Shown here one piece after another: positions 1-8,935 of a stretch of 47,154 nt of DNA; position 1 is the stretch's first letter; the number at the start of each line of letters is the position of its first letter. The notes under the pieces are model-generated. The model saw only the letters and a list, made by a program, of their open reading frames with translations. It ran no database searches and was not told the origin of the DNA. The stretch comes from Oleiagrimonas sp964608595 (GTDB taxonomy: Bacteria; Pseudomonadota; Gammaproteobacteria; Xanthomonadales; Rhodanobacteraceae): assembly GCA_964608595.1 (NCBI GenBank), contig CAZSOU010000009.1:1-47154 (forward strand). Direction: 5' to 3'. Made by a program: the position numbers and the translations under genes.

Positions 1-578
1 CATCGCGGCTGGGCAGCATCGTCCGCCTGGTCAACGACATCCTGCTGTCGGCGCCATCGATCGTGCTCGGCCTGTGCGTCTACATGATGGTGGTGCTGCC
101 GATGACCGCGTGGAGCGACGGGCGGCTCAGTTTTTCCGGCCTGGCAGGCGCGGTGGCGCTGGCGTTGATCGGCCTGCCGGTGGTCGTGCGCGGTACCGAC
201 GAGATGCTCAAGCTGGTGCCGTCGACGTTGCGCGAAGCGGCGCTTTCGCTGGGCGTACCGCAATGGAAACTGACCTTGCAGGTGCTGCTGCGCGCGGCCG
301 GCCCCGGCATCCTCACCGCCGTGCTGCTGGCCCTGGCGCGGCTGGCTGGCGAAACCGCGCCGCTGCTGTTCACCGCCTTCGGCAACAACTTCATGGCCGT
401 CACCCCGCTGGACAAGATGGCCAGCCTGCCGACCACCATCTACCAGTACACCAACGACCCGGACCCGGCGCTGCACGCCATCGCCTGGGCCGGCGCCCTG
501 CTGATCACCTTGTTCGTGCTGGCGCTGTCGTTGCTGGCACGCGCCTTCCTTGCCCGCCGGAGGACATCCCGTGGCTGA
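1..578 (+). CDS. pstA: Phosphate ABC transporter permease PstA (5' truncated)
   Basis: C-terminal part of the inner-membrane permease PstA, which with PstC forms the channel of the high-affinity phosphate importer. The reading frame is open from base 3, so the true start lies outside the window. The visible 190 or so residues contain several hydrophobic segments and the permease loop with EAALSLGVPQWK, the EAA-type motif that contacts the ATPase, followed by LARLAGETAPLLFTAFGNN, which is characteristic of PstA. The protein ends in a short basic tail, FLARRRTSRG. Its stop codon overlaps the GTG start of pstB, so the two are co-translated. Identity is firm because pstB and phoU follow in the usual order. 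Confidence 0.95.
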   Translation, partial: SRLGSIVRLVNDILLSAPSIVLGLCVYMMVVLPMTAWSDGRLSFSGLAGAVALALIGLPVVVRGTDEMLKLVPSTLREAALSLGVPQWKLTLQVLLRAAGPGILTAVLLALARLAGETAPLLFTAFGNNFMAVTPLDKMASLPTTIYQYTNDPDPALHAIAWAGALLITLFVLALSLLARAFLARRRTSRG

Positions 579-1371
579 ATCCGCCGTCATCACCCGCCAA
601 CCGGACCCACAGGCCGCAGGCACCTGCCTCGCCGTCCGCTCGCTCGACTTCCATTACCGCGACCAACAGGCCCTGCACGGCATCGACATGGACATTCCCG
701 AACGCCGGGTCACGGCCATCATCGGGCCTTCCGGCTGCGGCAAGTCCACGCTGCTGCGGGTGTTCAACCGCATCTACGCCATCTATCCCGGACAGCGCGC
801 CAGCGGCGAGGTGCGCCTCGACGGCGAGAACATCCTCGACCCGCGCTACTCGCCGAACCGCCTGCGCAGCAAGGTCAGCATGGTGTTCCAGAAACCGGTG
901 CCGTTCCCGATGACGATCTTCGACAACATCGCCTGGGGCATCCGCCACCACGAGCGTCTGTCGCGCGCGGACATGGCCGTGCGCGTGGAACAGTCGCTGC
1001 GCGCGGCGGCCTTGTGGGACGAGGTCAAGGACAAGCTCAAGGCCAGCGCGCTGGGGCTTTCCGGCGGCCAGCAGCAACGTCTTTGCATCGCCCGCACCAT
1101 CGCGCTGAAACCGGACGTGTTGCTGCTCGACGAGCCCACCTCGGCGCTGGACCCGATCGCCACGGGGCGCATCGAGCAACTGGTGGAGGAGCTCAAGCGC
1201 GACTTCACCATCGTCATGGTGACGCACAACATGCAGCAGGCCGCGCGCATCTCCGACCGCACCGCCTTCATGTACATGGGCAAGCTGGTCGAATTCGATG
1301 CCACCGAGACCATTTTCACGCACCCCTCGCAGAAGCGGACCGAGGACTACATCACCGGGCGCTTCGGGTAA
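571..1371 (+). CDS. pstB: Phosphate ABC transporter ATP-binding protein PstB
   Basis: ATPase of the PstSCAB phosphate importer; it hydrolyses ATP on the cytoplasmic face of the PstA/PstC channel. The 266-residue product has Walker A GPSGCGKST, signature LSGGQQQR, Walker B LLLDEPTSALD and the downstream switch His in MVTHNMQQAAR. The PstB-specific stretch VFQKPVPFPMTIFDNIAWG is present. I chose the GTG at 571 because GGAGGA lies 6 bases upstream and it overlaps the pstA stop; a TTG at 550 in the same frame is less likely. phoU follows after 55 bases. Confidence 0.96.
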   Translation: MAESAVITRQPDPQAAGTCLAVRSLDFHYRDQQALHGIDMDIPERRVTAIIGPSGCGKSTLLRVFNRIYAIYPGQRASGEVRLDGENILDPRYSPNRLRSKVSMVFQKPVPFPMTIFDNIAWGIRHHERLSRADMAVRVEQSLRAAALWDEVKDKLKASALGLSGGQQQRLCIARTIALKPDVLLLDEPTSALDPIATGRIEQLVEELKRDFTIVMVTHNMQQAARISDRTAFMYMGKLVEFDATETIFTHPSQKRTEDYITGRFG

Positions 1372-1426
1372 GCAGGCGCCTTCGCGGCATGAACCCTGCG
1401 GGCAAGCCATCAACGAGACGACGACC

Positions 1427-2149
1427 ATGAGTACCGACCACATCATCAAAAGCTACGACGACGAACTGGCCCGCCTGTCCAGCGAACTGCAGCGCATGGG
1501 AAGCATGGCCATCGACCAGTTGCAGGGGGCCATCGCGCTGGTCGGGAAACCCGATGCGGCAAAGTCCGCGCTGATAGTGGAAGCCGACGACGCCATCGAC
1601 ACGCTGGAGCGCGACATCGACAACGACGCGGTACGCCTGCTGGCCCTGCGCGCGCCCATGGCCGGCGACCTGCGCCAGGTGTTCGCGACCCTGCGCATCG
1701 CCAACGACATCGAACGTATCGGCGACTACGCCGTCGGCATTGCCCGGCGTACCGCGGCACTGGCCACCCCTGCGCCCGCCGGCCCGCTGCGGCGGCTGGA
1801 GCGCATGGCCAGCCTGGCGCTGGACGCCGTGCGCGAGGCCCTCGCCGCCTGCCGCGAACGGAACACGCAACGGGCCCGGCGCGTCTGGTCCGGCGATACC
1901 TCCGTCGACGAAGCCTGGACAGCACTCTTCCACGAACTGCTCGCCCACATGCGCGACGATCCGCGCGACATCGCCACCTGTGTCCAATTGCTGTTCATGG
2001 CCAAGCACATCGAGCGTACGGGCGACCATGCCACCAACATCGCCGAACACGTGTGGTACGCGGTCGAGGGCGAGATCATGCTGCCTGAAGAAGCGAACGG
2101 CTTCCCCGAAAACATGGACGAGCATAACCACCTCATCCGTGATTCCTGA
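1427..2149 (+). CDS. phoU: Phosphate signalling regulator PhoU
   Basis: PhoU links the PstSCAB transporter to the PhoR/PhoB two-component system and shuts off the Pho regulon when phosphate is plentiful. The 240-residue protein shows the two tandem three-helix repeats of the family, each carrying a metal-binding motif: NDIERIGDYAVGIAR in the first half and KHIERTGDHATNIAE in the second. The start is the ATG before STDHIIKSYDDEL, a typical PhoU N-terminus. The open frame extends upstream into the pstB end but lacks family similarity there. It is the last gene of the pst operon; a short palindrome lies just downstream. Confidence 0.96.
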   Translation: MSTDHIIKSYDDELARLSSELQRMGSMAIDQLQGAIALVGKPDAAKSALIVEADDAIDTLERDIDNDAVRLLALRAPMAGDLRQVFATLRIANDIERIGDYAVGIARRTAALATPAPAGPLRRLERMASLALDAVREALAACRERNTQRARRVWSGDTSVDEAWTALFHELLAHMRDDPRDIATCVQLLFMAKHIERTGDHATNIAEHVWYAVEGEIMLPEEANGFPENMDEHNHLIRDS

Positions 2150-2706
2150 CGTACAAGGTGCGCACGCGAGCGCGAATGCGCCGGTGCGCTGGCGCATGAA
2201 ACACGCACGCGGCTGGCGGCGTCGAAAACCTTGGTCGAAGTGAAACAACGCTACCCGAACGCGTGCCCGCTGCACGACCTGCCGGGCGACATCGGCCAGA
2301 TCGGAGCCATGCTCGAAGGAACGATTTCCGGACTATCGTCATGGACTGGACGGCGAGGGTACTGAGGGTCCGCAACACCGCCCACCACCTGACACGCGAC
2401 GAAGTCGTACGGTTCGGACAACACTTCTGGAGCAACGACGCGAGGCTGGGGCCCGGCCTGGCGTTGGCGGGTGTAGCGGTGCGCACCATGAGCCTCACGC
2501 TGGGCGTCCGGCTTGACGACACCCGACGCCTTACCGCTTCCCCGGAAAAGTCTTGATCTGACCACTGGCATGCGCCATGCACATGACCACGCAACGAGCG
2601 GATTTATCTGCACGCACCGACCGGACACGGGCAAAACACCTCCTTGATTGCAATTGAGAGTCATTCTCATATAAGGTTTTTGCCGACACTTTTGATCGGC
2701 TTGCCC
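2150..2706. other. Intergenic stretch between phoU and the heme locus
   Basis: No convincing gene is visible in these 557 bases. A hairpin with a 7-bp stem (2176-2182 and 2191-2197) sits 27 bases after phoU and might help end pst transcription, but no T-run follows. The phoU frame continues open after the phoU stop to about 2364, and another plus-strand frame is open from about 2263 to 2556. Neither has a good ribosome-binding site or recognisable domain, so they may be gene relics or chance in GC-rich DNA. The last 54 bases hold a Fur-box-like site. Confidence 0.5.
2653..2671 (+). promoter_or_regulatory. Fur-box-like operator upstream of the unknown Cys-rich gene
   Basis: The palindrome TGAGAGTCATTCTCA (2655-2669) matches about 14 of 19 positions of the Fur consensus when centred on TCAT. 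It stands out as an A/T-richer island in GC-rich DNA, 36 bases upstream of the ATG at 2707. With a second site before hemP it suggests iron repression of the whole heme cluster by Fur. The match was scored by eye. Confidence 0.7.
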
Positions 2707-3207
2707 ATGAACACGATGCCGGGACCGAACGACACGGCCGCCCACAACCCCTGTGCTTATCTGCTGACCTGGTCGTGGCGTCTGGTCGTGACGGGGCGAA
2801 GCCACTGCCCATTGCTCCGCACCTTGCTCGGCGACGCCTGCGGCAACGACGCGGGAAAAGTGTTCCGCGCGCTGTGCAGCTTTCTGTGTACCCTCGCACA
2901 GGCACGACGCCGCCGTCTCGAGATCAATCCGCCGGGATGCAGGGACCTCACGTGCGACGAAAAGCGTCTGCTGGCCATGATCGCCGCTGCGCAGAGCGAT
3001 TGGTCGACGCTGCTGAACACCCACCTGTGCTGGATCGCACACGGTGAAAAACAAAAGGAACTGGCACGCAGCGTGCACACATTGGCCGCGGCGCTGGACG
3101 CCAATGGTCTGTGGCTGCCCGCACCGGACGATCACGTCCCGACGTCGGTCGGCTGGCGCGAAGCATCCATCACGCGAGTCGTCGGCATGTACGGAACTTC
3201 TTGGTGA
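2707..3207 (+). CDS. Unknown Cys-rich protein under a Fur-type operator
   Basis: 166-residue soluble protein that I do not recognise. It has no signal peptide or long membrane segment; residues YLLTWSWRLVV are only a short hydrophobic stretch. Cysteines are unusually frequent, with seven or so spread through the protein (AHNPC, SHCPLL, GDACGN, ALCSFLC, PGCRDLTC, HLCW). A basic cluster QARRRRLE lies in the middle. The ATG at 2707 begins NTMPGPND; the frame is open upstream but crosses the Fur site. Its position between two Fur-like sites and just before hemP suggests a role in iron or heme homeostasis. Function is not known and I assign none. Confidence 0.7.
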   Translation: MNTMPGPNDTAAHNPCAYLLTWSWRLVVTGRSHCPLLRTLLGDACGNDAGKVFRALCSFLCTLAQARRRRLEINPPGCRDLTCDEKRLLAMIAAAQSDWSTLLNTHLCWIAHGEKQKELARSVHTLAAALDANGLWLPAPDDHVPTSVGWREASITRVVGMYGTSW

Positions 3208-3259
3208 GCCAGCCGCGCTGCGGGATCGTGGCGCGTCCGAGCTGCATGGTTGACATGCT

Positions 3260-3278
3260 AATGCGACTCATTATCATT
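3260..3278 (+). promoter_or_regulatory. Fur-box operator upstream of hemP
   Basis: AATGCGACTCATTATCATT matches the 19-base Fur consensus at 16 of 19 positions, the right half perfectly. It lies 30 bases before the hemP start. It is the better of the two sites in this cluster and probably controls hemP, the receptor and the hmu genes together. Confidence 0.8.
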
Positions 3279-3307
3279 TAGTACGACATCCAAACGGCCA
3301 ACGACCC

Positions 3308-3496
3308 ATGGATCAACAACACCCGCATAACGACACGGTCAGGACCCGCCAGGTCATTCGGGAGAACACGCCCCGCAACGAGCACGTCGACAGCGCGGCA
3401 CTCTTCCACGGCTCGCGCGAGCTGGTCATCGCGCACAACGACAACACGTATTACCTGCGCATCACCCGCAACGAAAAGCTGATTCTGACCAAGTAA
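3308..3496 (+). CDS. hemP: Hemin uptake protein HemP
   Basis: Small (62-residue) HemP/HmuP-family protein found next to heme receptor genes and needed in several bacteria for full expression of the receptor or for heme use. The C-terminal half has the family signature: SAALFHGSRELVIAHNDNTY followed by YLRITRNEKLILTK, ending exactly at the usual LTK terminus. The N-terminal 30 residues are polar and variable. The gene follows a strong Fur box and is 91 bases upstream of the heme receptor, as in other Proteobacteria. Confidence 0.92.
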   Translation: MDQQHPHNDTVRTRQVIRENTPRNEHVDSAALFHGSRELVIAHNDNTYYLRITRNEKLILTK

Positions 3497-3587
3497 CCGA
3501 TCTCCCCTCCGGTGCCAGCCGGGCTTTTGCCCTTCGCCAGCGATCCGGTTTCGTCAAGCAACGAACCTGCATCCGCGAAGGAGCCCC

Positions 3588-5924
3588 ATGTTCCACCTTT
3601 CCACGCATTCGCGTGCGCTTGCCCTGCCCCTGGCCATCAGCCTCGCCCTGACGGCCGCACCGGCCCTTGCGACAAGCCCATCCACGCCACCGGCGGACGA
3701 CAACAACACCACGTCACTGCCTGCCATAAAGGTCACGAGCCACTATCCGGAAATCGAGCTCGACACACCCGGCACCACCTCGGTCATCAACCGTCGGCAG
3801 ATGGACCGGCAACTGGTCACCACCATCCGCGACCTGGTGCGTTACGAACCGGGCGTGTCGGCGATCGGCAGTGCCGGCCGCTTCGGCCTGGACAGCTTCA
3901 ACGTGCGCGGCTTGTCCGGCAACCGCACCTACATGGAAATCGACGGCGTGCCGATGGCTTCCTCGTTCGGCGCCAAGATCGCCGGCGGCAGCTTCCGCGC
4001 CGGACGCAACTACATCGATCTCGACAGTATCAAGCAGGTGCGAATCCTGCGCGGTCCGATCTCGGCGCTGTATCCGTCCGACGCGCTGGGCGGATCGGTC
4101 ATCCTGACCACCAGGGATCCGGCCGACTACCTGCGCGACGACAGGACGACGTATGTATCGGTGAAGGAACAGTATGACGGCACCGACCGCAGCTTCTCGA
4201 CTTCAGCGACGCTCGCCTCCGGCGACCGGCACAACGGGCTGATGGTCAGCCTCAACCACCGCCACGGCCACGCAACCGGCAACAAGGGCGACATCGGCGA
4301 CATCGGCAGCGCCCGCACGCGCCCCGACCCCATGACGTACAACCTGGACAACCTGCTCGGCAAATACGTGCACAGTGCCGACAGCGGACGTCGCGACCGC
4401 GTGACGCTGGGCCTCTCGCGGCGCCACGTGCGCACCAACAGTCTGTCGGCACTCGTACCGGGTTCGTTTCCCGACTACTACCGCGCGCAAGACACCGCCA
4501 CCCGCGTCCGCGCCAGCGTGGGGCAGCAGTTCACGCAACTGCCATCCGGGCTGGCCAACAGCCTCGACTGGCACCTGTACTGGCAGCAAAGCCGCACGCG
4601 TACCGACACGCAAACCGATACCGCGGAATTCGACCGCTACTTCAGCACCGTCCCGCTGGAGGAACGCGTGCTCGGCGGCAAACTGGTTGCCACCAAACGC
4701 TTCGGTGACGAAGCCGTCACGCAGACGATTCGCTACGGCCTGCAGGCCTCACTCACACACGACCGCTCCGATGCCCGGGGCTACGGCGTCGACAAGTTCA
4801 CCGGCGCGACCGGCAACGACATGGACTTTCTGCCCGGCGATTATCCGATGCACCTGATTCCGCAAAGCGACACGCATCGCTACGCGTTGTTCGCCGAAGA
4901 CAGAATCGACCTGGCGCAGGCACATCTGACGATCACACCGGGCCTGCGCCTTGAACACTACGCCTACAAGCCGGGCGAGGATCCGCTGTACCGCAAGTAC
5001 AACCCGGGCTACGTGCAACATACCTACATGGAGAACCACGCCTCGCCCAAGCTCGGCGTGATGTGGCGCTTCACCGATACGCTCAGTGCCTACGCGGACT
5101 ACGCCGACGGCTTCCGGCCGCCGCTGTACAGCGACATCTCCGGCTCCTGGAACGAGCAGCCGATCCCGGGCTTCAACATCGCCTTCCTGCCCAGCCCGAA
5201 CCTCGAGGCCGAAACCAGCCGCAACATCGAAATCGGCCTGCGCGGCCAGGGCAGCGCCGGCTGGTTCAGCGTGGCGGCCTACTACAACCGCTACCGCGAC
5301 TTCATCTGGTCGGGCTATCAGTTGCCGGCGTCGGAAGTGCCCTCGTGGGCCTACCAGCTTGCGCCGGGCGCGTTCTACAACCTGTTCTTCCAGTCCGTCA
5401 ACGCACGTCGCGCCTGGATCAAGGGTGCGGAGGCCAGCGGCAAACTGCGGCTCGGTGCACTCAGCGATGCTTTGAACGGCTGGTCGCTGCATGCCGCGGC
5501 GTCGATTGCCAGCGGCGCGCTGATCGAACCGGGCGACGACCACTATTCGCCGCTCAACACCGTCGACCCGGCCAAGCTGGTGGTCGGCATCGACTACGAC
5601 GGCGTGCACTGGGGCGCCCAACTCGTCGGCACGGCGGTACGCCGCCATGCCCGCCTGAGCGACCCCGACGCCTTCCGCCCCGCGGGCTACGCCACGCTGG
5701 ATTTCTTCGTCCACTGGCAGCCCGCCGAACACCTCGCGCTGTACTTCGGCGCAACCAACCTCACCGACCGCAAGTACTGGGACTGGGGCAACCTGAACGG
5801 CGGCATGCTCGGCAACCTGGTCAGCGGCAACGGCGTCAACGATGCCGGCACCGGCGGCCTCCCCGCCGACCGCCTGAGCATGCCCGGCCGCGCCTTCAGC
5901 GCCGCGGTCAAACTCACTTTCTGA
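3588..5924 (+). CDS. TonB-dependent outer-membrane heme/hemoglobin receptor
   Basis: Outer-membrane beta-barrel that takes up heme using TonB energy. The 778-residue precursor has a signal peptide ending near ALA (residues 1-25 or so) and a plug domain with TTSVINRRQMDRQ, FNVRGLSGNRTYMEIDGVP and ILRGPISALYPSDALGG. A 22-strand-type barrel follows, ending in the terminal Phe of FSAAVKLTF. Heme-receptor boxes are present as FRPP (residue about 509) and SPNL (about 536), versions of FRAP and NPNL. The His usually found between these boxes is absent here. AAGGAG precedes the ATG. Neighbours hemP and hmuSTUV support heme as the substrate; exact ligand (free heme or hemoprotein) is unknown. Confidence 0.9.
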   Translation: MFHLSTHSRALALPLAISLALTAAPALATSPSTPPADDNNTTSLPAIKVTSHYPEIELDTPGTTSVINRRQMDRQLVTTIRDLVRYEPGVSAIGSAGRFGLDSFNVRGLSGNRTYMEIDGVPMASSFGAKIAGGSFRAGRNYIDLDSIKQVRILRGPISALYPSDALGGSVILTTRDPADYLRDDRTTYVSVKEQYDGTDRSFSTSATLASGDRHNGLMVSLNHRHGHATGNKGDIGDIGSARTRPDPMTYNLDNLLGKYVHSADSGRRDRVTLGLSRRHVRTNSLSALVPGSFPDYYRAQDTATRVRASVGQQFTQLPSGLANSLDWHLYWQQSRTRTDTQTDTAEFDRYFSTVPLEERVLGGKLVATKRFGDEAVTQTIRYGLQASLTHDRSDARGYGVDKFTGATGNDMDFLPGDYPMHLIPQSDTHRYALFAEDRIDLAQAHLTITPGLRLEHYAYKPGEDPLYRKYNPGYVQHTYMENHASPKLGVMWRFTDTLSAYADYADGFRPPLYSDISGSWNEQPIPGFNIAFLPSPNLEAETSRNIEIGLRGQGSAGWFSVAAYYNRYRDFIWSGYQLPASEVPSWAYQLAPGAFYNLFFQSVNARRAWIKGAEASGKLRLGALSDALNGWSLHAAASIASGALIEPGDDHYSPLNTVDPAKLVVGIDYDGVHWGAQLVGTAVRRHARLSDPDAFRPAGYATLDFFVHWQPAEHLALYFGATNLTDRKYWDWGNLNGGMLGNLVSGNGVNDAGTGGLPADRLSMPGRAFSAAVKLTF

Positions 5925-5938
5925 TGCGAGGAAACACC

Positions 5939-7027
5939 ATGTCGCAAGTCATCGAATCGACCGAAACACTGAACACGCCGTCGAAGATCAGGGACGCCCG
6001 GGACCGGCTGCGCGCGGACCGGCCCGCCCTGCGCGCGCGCGACCTGGCCCGCGAACTGGGCGTCAGCGAGGGCGAGCTGGTCGCCTGCCGCGTCGGCGAC
6101 GGCGTGACCCGCCTGGACGGCCCGTGGGCCGACCTGTTCCGCGCCCTGCCCGGCGTCGGCCGGGTAATGGTGCTGACCCGCAACGAAAGCTGCGTGCACG
6201 AAAAGAAAGGCTGGTTCGAGCACGTCGACCTGGGCGAGGCCATGGGCGCCGTGGTCGGCGGGGCCATCGACCTGCGCGTGTTCCTCAACCACTTCAGGCA
6301 CGGCTACGCGGTGCGCGAGGAAAGCCGTGGACGCCAGCTCGAAAGCCTGCAGTTCTTCGACGGCGACGGCACCGCCGTGCACAAGATCTACCGGCAACCC
6401 GAGACCGACGGCGAGGCATGGCAGCGGTTGATTTCGCGCTTCAACGCCGGCGTGCAGACGCCGCTGCTGGAGCCGCGCACGGTCGCCAACCCGCTGCCGC
6501 GCCTGCTCGAGGACAGCGCGATCGACGCCGAGGCGTTGCGCGAAGGCTGGCGTGCCATGGGCTACGGACCGCACGAATTCTACGGGCTGCTGCGACGCCA
6601 TCGCGTCACCCGCTTGCAGGCGCTGCACGTGGCTGGCGAGGAATTCGCGCGCCGGGTCGACAACGATGCCGTGGGCCATGTGCTCGACGATGTCGCACGG
6701 AGCGGCCTGCCGATCATGGTATTCACCGGCTCACCCGGCCTGGTGCAGATCCACTCCGGGCCGGTACGCCACGTGAAACGGATGGGCCCATGGCTGAACG
6801 TGCTGGACGAGGATTTCAACCTGCATCTGCGCAGCGACCATGTCGCCGAAAGCTGGGTGGTCAAGAAACCCACCAAGGACGGCCCCGTGACCTCGCTGGA
6901 AATGTACGACGCCGACGGCGGGCAGATCGTGCAGTGCTTCGGCCAGCGTCTGCCCGGCCGTCCCGAGATTGCGGCGTGGACCAACCTCGTCGACGGCTTG
7001 GCGGCATGGGAGCCCGGACATGCGTAG
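5939..7027 (+). CDS. hmuS: Heme-degrading/heme-trafficking factor HmuS/HemS family
   Basis: Cytoplasmic protein of the HemS/HmuS/ChuS family that receives imported heme and degrades it or passes it on. The 362-residue length and the duplicated architecture fit: repeat one (about 40-180) contains VMVLTRNESCVHEKKGWFEH and repeat two (about 210-355) contains IMVFTGSPGLVQIHSGPVRH, ending in the FNLHLRSDHVAESWVVKKPT block. The start at 5939 has GAGGAA six bases upstream; an ATG at 5924 overlapping the receptor stop is an alternative adding five residues. Its end overlaps hmuT by 8 bases. Whether this homologue cleaves heme cannot be told from sequence. Confidence 0.92.
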   Translation: MSQVIESTETLNTPSKIRDARDRLRADRPALRARDLARELGVSEGELVACRVGDGVTRLDGPWADLFRALPGVGRVMVLTRNESCVHEKKGWFEHVDLGEAMGAVVGGAIDLRVFLNHFRHGYAVREESRGRQLESLQFFDGDGTAVHKIYRQPETDGEAWQRLISRFNAGVQTPLLEPRTVANPLPRLLEDSAIDAEALREGWRAMGYGPHEFYGLLRRHRVTRLQALHVAGEEFARRVDNDAVGHVLDDVARSGLPIMVFTGSPGLVQIHSGPVRHVKRMGPWLNVLDEDFNLHLRSDHVAESWVVKKPTKDGPVTSLEMYDADGGQIVQCFGQRLPGRPEIAAWTNLVDGLAAWEPGHA

Positions 7028-7877
7028 CGTCTGGCTTGCCGCCACGGTGCTGCTGCTGGCTCTGGCCGGCGGGCCGGCCCGTGCTGCCGCCGGCACGGCA
7101 CCCACGCGGGTGGTGGCGCTGGGCGGCGACGTCACGGCCACGATGTACCTGCTCGATGCCGGGGACATGCTGGTCGGCGTGGACAGCACCAGCGAGTGGC
7201 CGGCCGCGGCAGGCGGCCTCCCGGACGTGGGTTACCTGCGCCAGCTCCACACCGAGGGTATCCTCTCGCTCACCCCGGACCAGGTGATCGCCAGCCATGA
7301 TGCCGGTCCGCCGCTGGTGCTCGACCAGCTTCGCCGTGCCGGCGTCGACGTGCACGTGCTGGAGCGTGCCCGCGACGCGGCCACCGTGCTCGCCAACATC
7401 CGCCGCATCGGCCGATGGCTCGGGCACGAGGACCGGGCCGAAGCACTGGCCGAACGTCTGCGCAAACGTTACGCCGCGCTGACCGCATCCGTCGCCGCCA
7501 TGGAACACCGCCCGCGCGTGCTGTTCCTGATGGCCGCCGGCAACGGCAGTCCGATGGTCGCCGGGCGCGGCACCGCCGCCGATCGCGCGATCGCGTTGGC
7601 CGGGGGACGCAACGCGGGCGAAGGTTTCGATGGCTACAAGCCCGTTTCCGCCGAGGCACTGGTAGCCATGGCGCCGCAGGTGGTCGTGTTGATGCGCGAG
7701 TTCGAGCAGGCGGCCGGCGGCGTCGACGGCGTGCTGCGCCAGCCGGGCATGGCACAGACACCAGCCGGCCGCGCACGCCGCGTGGTGTTCGTCGATGGCC
7801 AGGCCCTGCTCGGTTTCGGACCACGTAATGCCGAGGCCGAGCAACACTTGCAACGGATGCTGGCAGAACTGCCATGA
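7020..7877 (+). CDS. hmuT: Heme ABC transporter periplasmic binding protein HmuT
   Basis: Periplasmic class III solute-binding protein that carries heme from the receptor to HmuUV. The 285-residue precursor begins with a signal peptide (MRSVWLAATVLLLALAGG, cleavage near ARA at about 23). Family features are RVVALGGDVTATMYLLDAGD at the start of the mature domain, the long connecting helix in the middle, and GRGTAADRAIALAGGRNAGE with the conserved Tyr of DGYKPVSAEAL. The ATG at 7020 overlaps the hmuS stop. The hmuU start overlaps its stop as ATGA. These overlaps show one transcript with coupled translation. Confidence 0.93.
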   Translation: MRSVWLAATVLLLALAGGPARAAAGTAPTRVVALGGDVTATMYLLDAGDMLVGVDSTSEWPAAAGGLPDVGYLRQLHTEGILSLTPDQVIASHDAGPPLVLDQLRRAGVDVHVLERARDAATVLANIRRIGRWLGHEDRAEALAERLRKRYAALTASVAAMEHRPRVLFLMAAGNGSPMVAGRGTAADRAIALAGGRNAGEGFDGYKPVSAEALVAMAPQVVVLMREFEQAAGGVDGVLRQPGMAQTPAGRARRVVFVDGQALLGFGPRNAEAEQHLQRMLAELP

Positions 7878-8935
7878 GCAGCATCGCATTGCCGCGTTCA
7901 CGCTTGCCCGCACGGCGCGCGCTGGTCCTCGGCGGCATGACGCTGGCGATGCTGTGCATGGCACTGTGGGCACTGGGAAGCGGTGCCATGCCCATTCCGG
8001 CACGATCGGTGGCAACGGCCCTGTTTCACGGCATCGGCGGTCAGACACTCGACGGTGATGAAACCGTGGTCTGGCTGCTGCGCCTGCCGCGCGTGTTGCT
8101 GGCCCTGCTGGTCGGTGCCGCGCTCGGCGGTGGTGGCGCCGCCATGCAGGGTGTGTTCCGCAATCCACTGGCCGACCCCGGCCTGATCGGTGTCTCCGCT
8201 GGTGCCGCGCTGGGTGCGGTAGGCATGATCGTGCTGGGTTCGCATGCAGCCACGGCTCTGCCCTGGGCTGACGGCGCCCTCGGCATGATGCTGGCTGCGT
8301 TCGTCGGCGGCCTGCTCGCCACTTGGCTGGTCTACTGCATGGGTCGCCGTCGCCCGGGCGTGGCCACCCTGCTGCTGGCCGGCGTGGCGGTCAACGCCAT
8401 GGCCATGGCCGGCGTCGGCCTGTTGACTTACCTTGCCAACGACCAGCAACTGCGCAGCCTGACGTTCTGGTCACTGGGCAGCCTGGGCGGCGCCACCTGG
8501 CCGCGCCTGGCCATGGCCGCGCCGCTGGTCCTGTTGCCGCTGCTGATCCTGCCACGCAGCGCCCGCGCACTGAACGCCATGTTGCTTGGCGAACGCGAGG
8601 CGAACCTGCTCGGCTTCCGTCCCGAACGGTTGAAGGCGTGGCTGATCGCGCTGGTCGCCCTGGCCGTCAGCGCCGCCGTGGCCATGAGCGGCGTGATCGG
8701 CTTCGTCGGGCTGGTGGTACCGCACCTGTTGCGGATGGTGTGGGGCCCGGACCACCGGCTGTTGTTGCCGGCTTCGTGCCTGGGCGGCGCCGTGTTGTTG
8801 CTGGCCGCAGACACACTGGCACGCACCGTGATGGTACCGGCGGAATTGCCGATCGGCGTGCTGACCGCGCTGGTCGGCGGCCCGTTCTTCATGTGGTTGC
8901 TGCTGCGCACCCGCGCCCTGGGAGACTTGTCGTGA
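7874..8935 (+). CDS. hmuU: Heme ABC transporter permease HmuU
   Basis: FecCD-family inner-membrane permease with about ten membrane segments; the homodimer forms the heme channel. The 353-residue protein has the family landmarks LRLPRVLLALLVGAALGGGG, AAMQGVFRNPLADPGLIGVS, and the ATPase-docking region GEREANLLGF. SGVIGFVGLVVPHLLRM and the C-terminal PAELPIGVLTALVGGPFFMW follow. It starts inside the hmuT stop (ATGA) and its own stop overlaps the GTG start of hmuV. Confidence 0.95.
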   Translation: MSSIALPRSRLPARRALVLGGMTLAMLCMALWALGSGAMPIPARSVATALFHGIGGQTLDGDETVVWLLRLPRVLLALLVGAALGGGGAAMQGVFRNPLADPGLIGVSAGAALGAVGMIVLGSHAATALPWADGALGMMLAAFVGGLLATWLVYCMGRRRPGVATLLLAGVAVNAMAMAGVGLLTYLANDQQLRSLTFWSLGSLGGATWPRLAMAAPLVLLPLLILPRSARALNAMLLGEREANLLGFRPERLKAWLIALVALAVSAAVAMSGVIGFVGLVVPHLLRMVWGPDHRLLLPASCLGGAVLLLAADTLARTVMVPAELPIGVLTALVGGPFFMWLLLRTRALGDLS

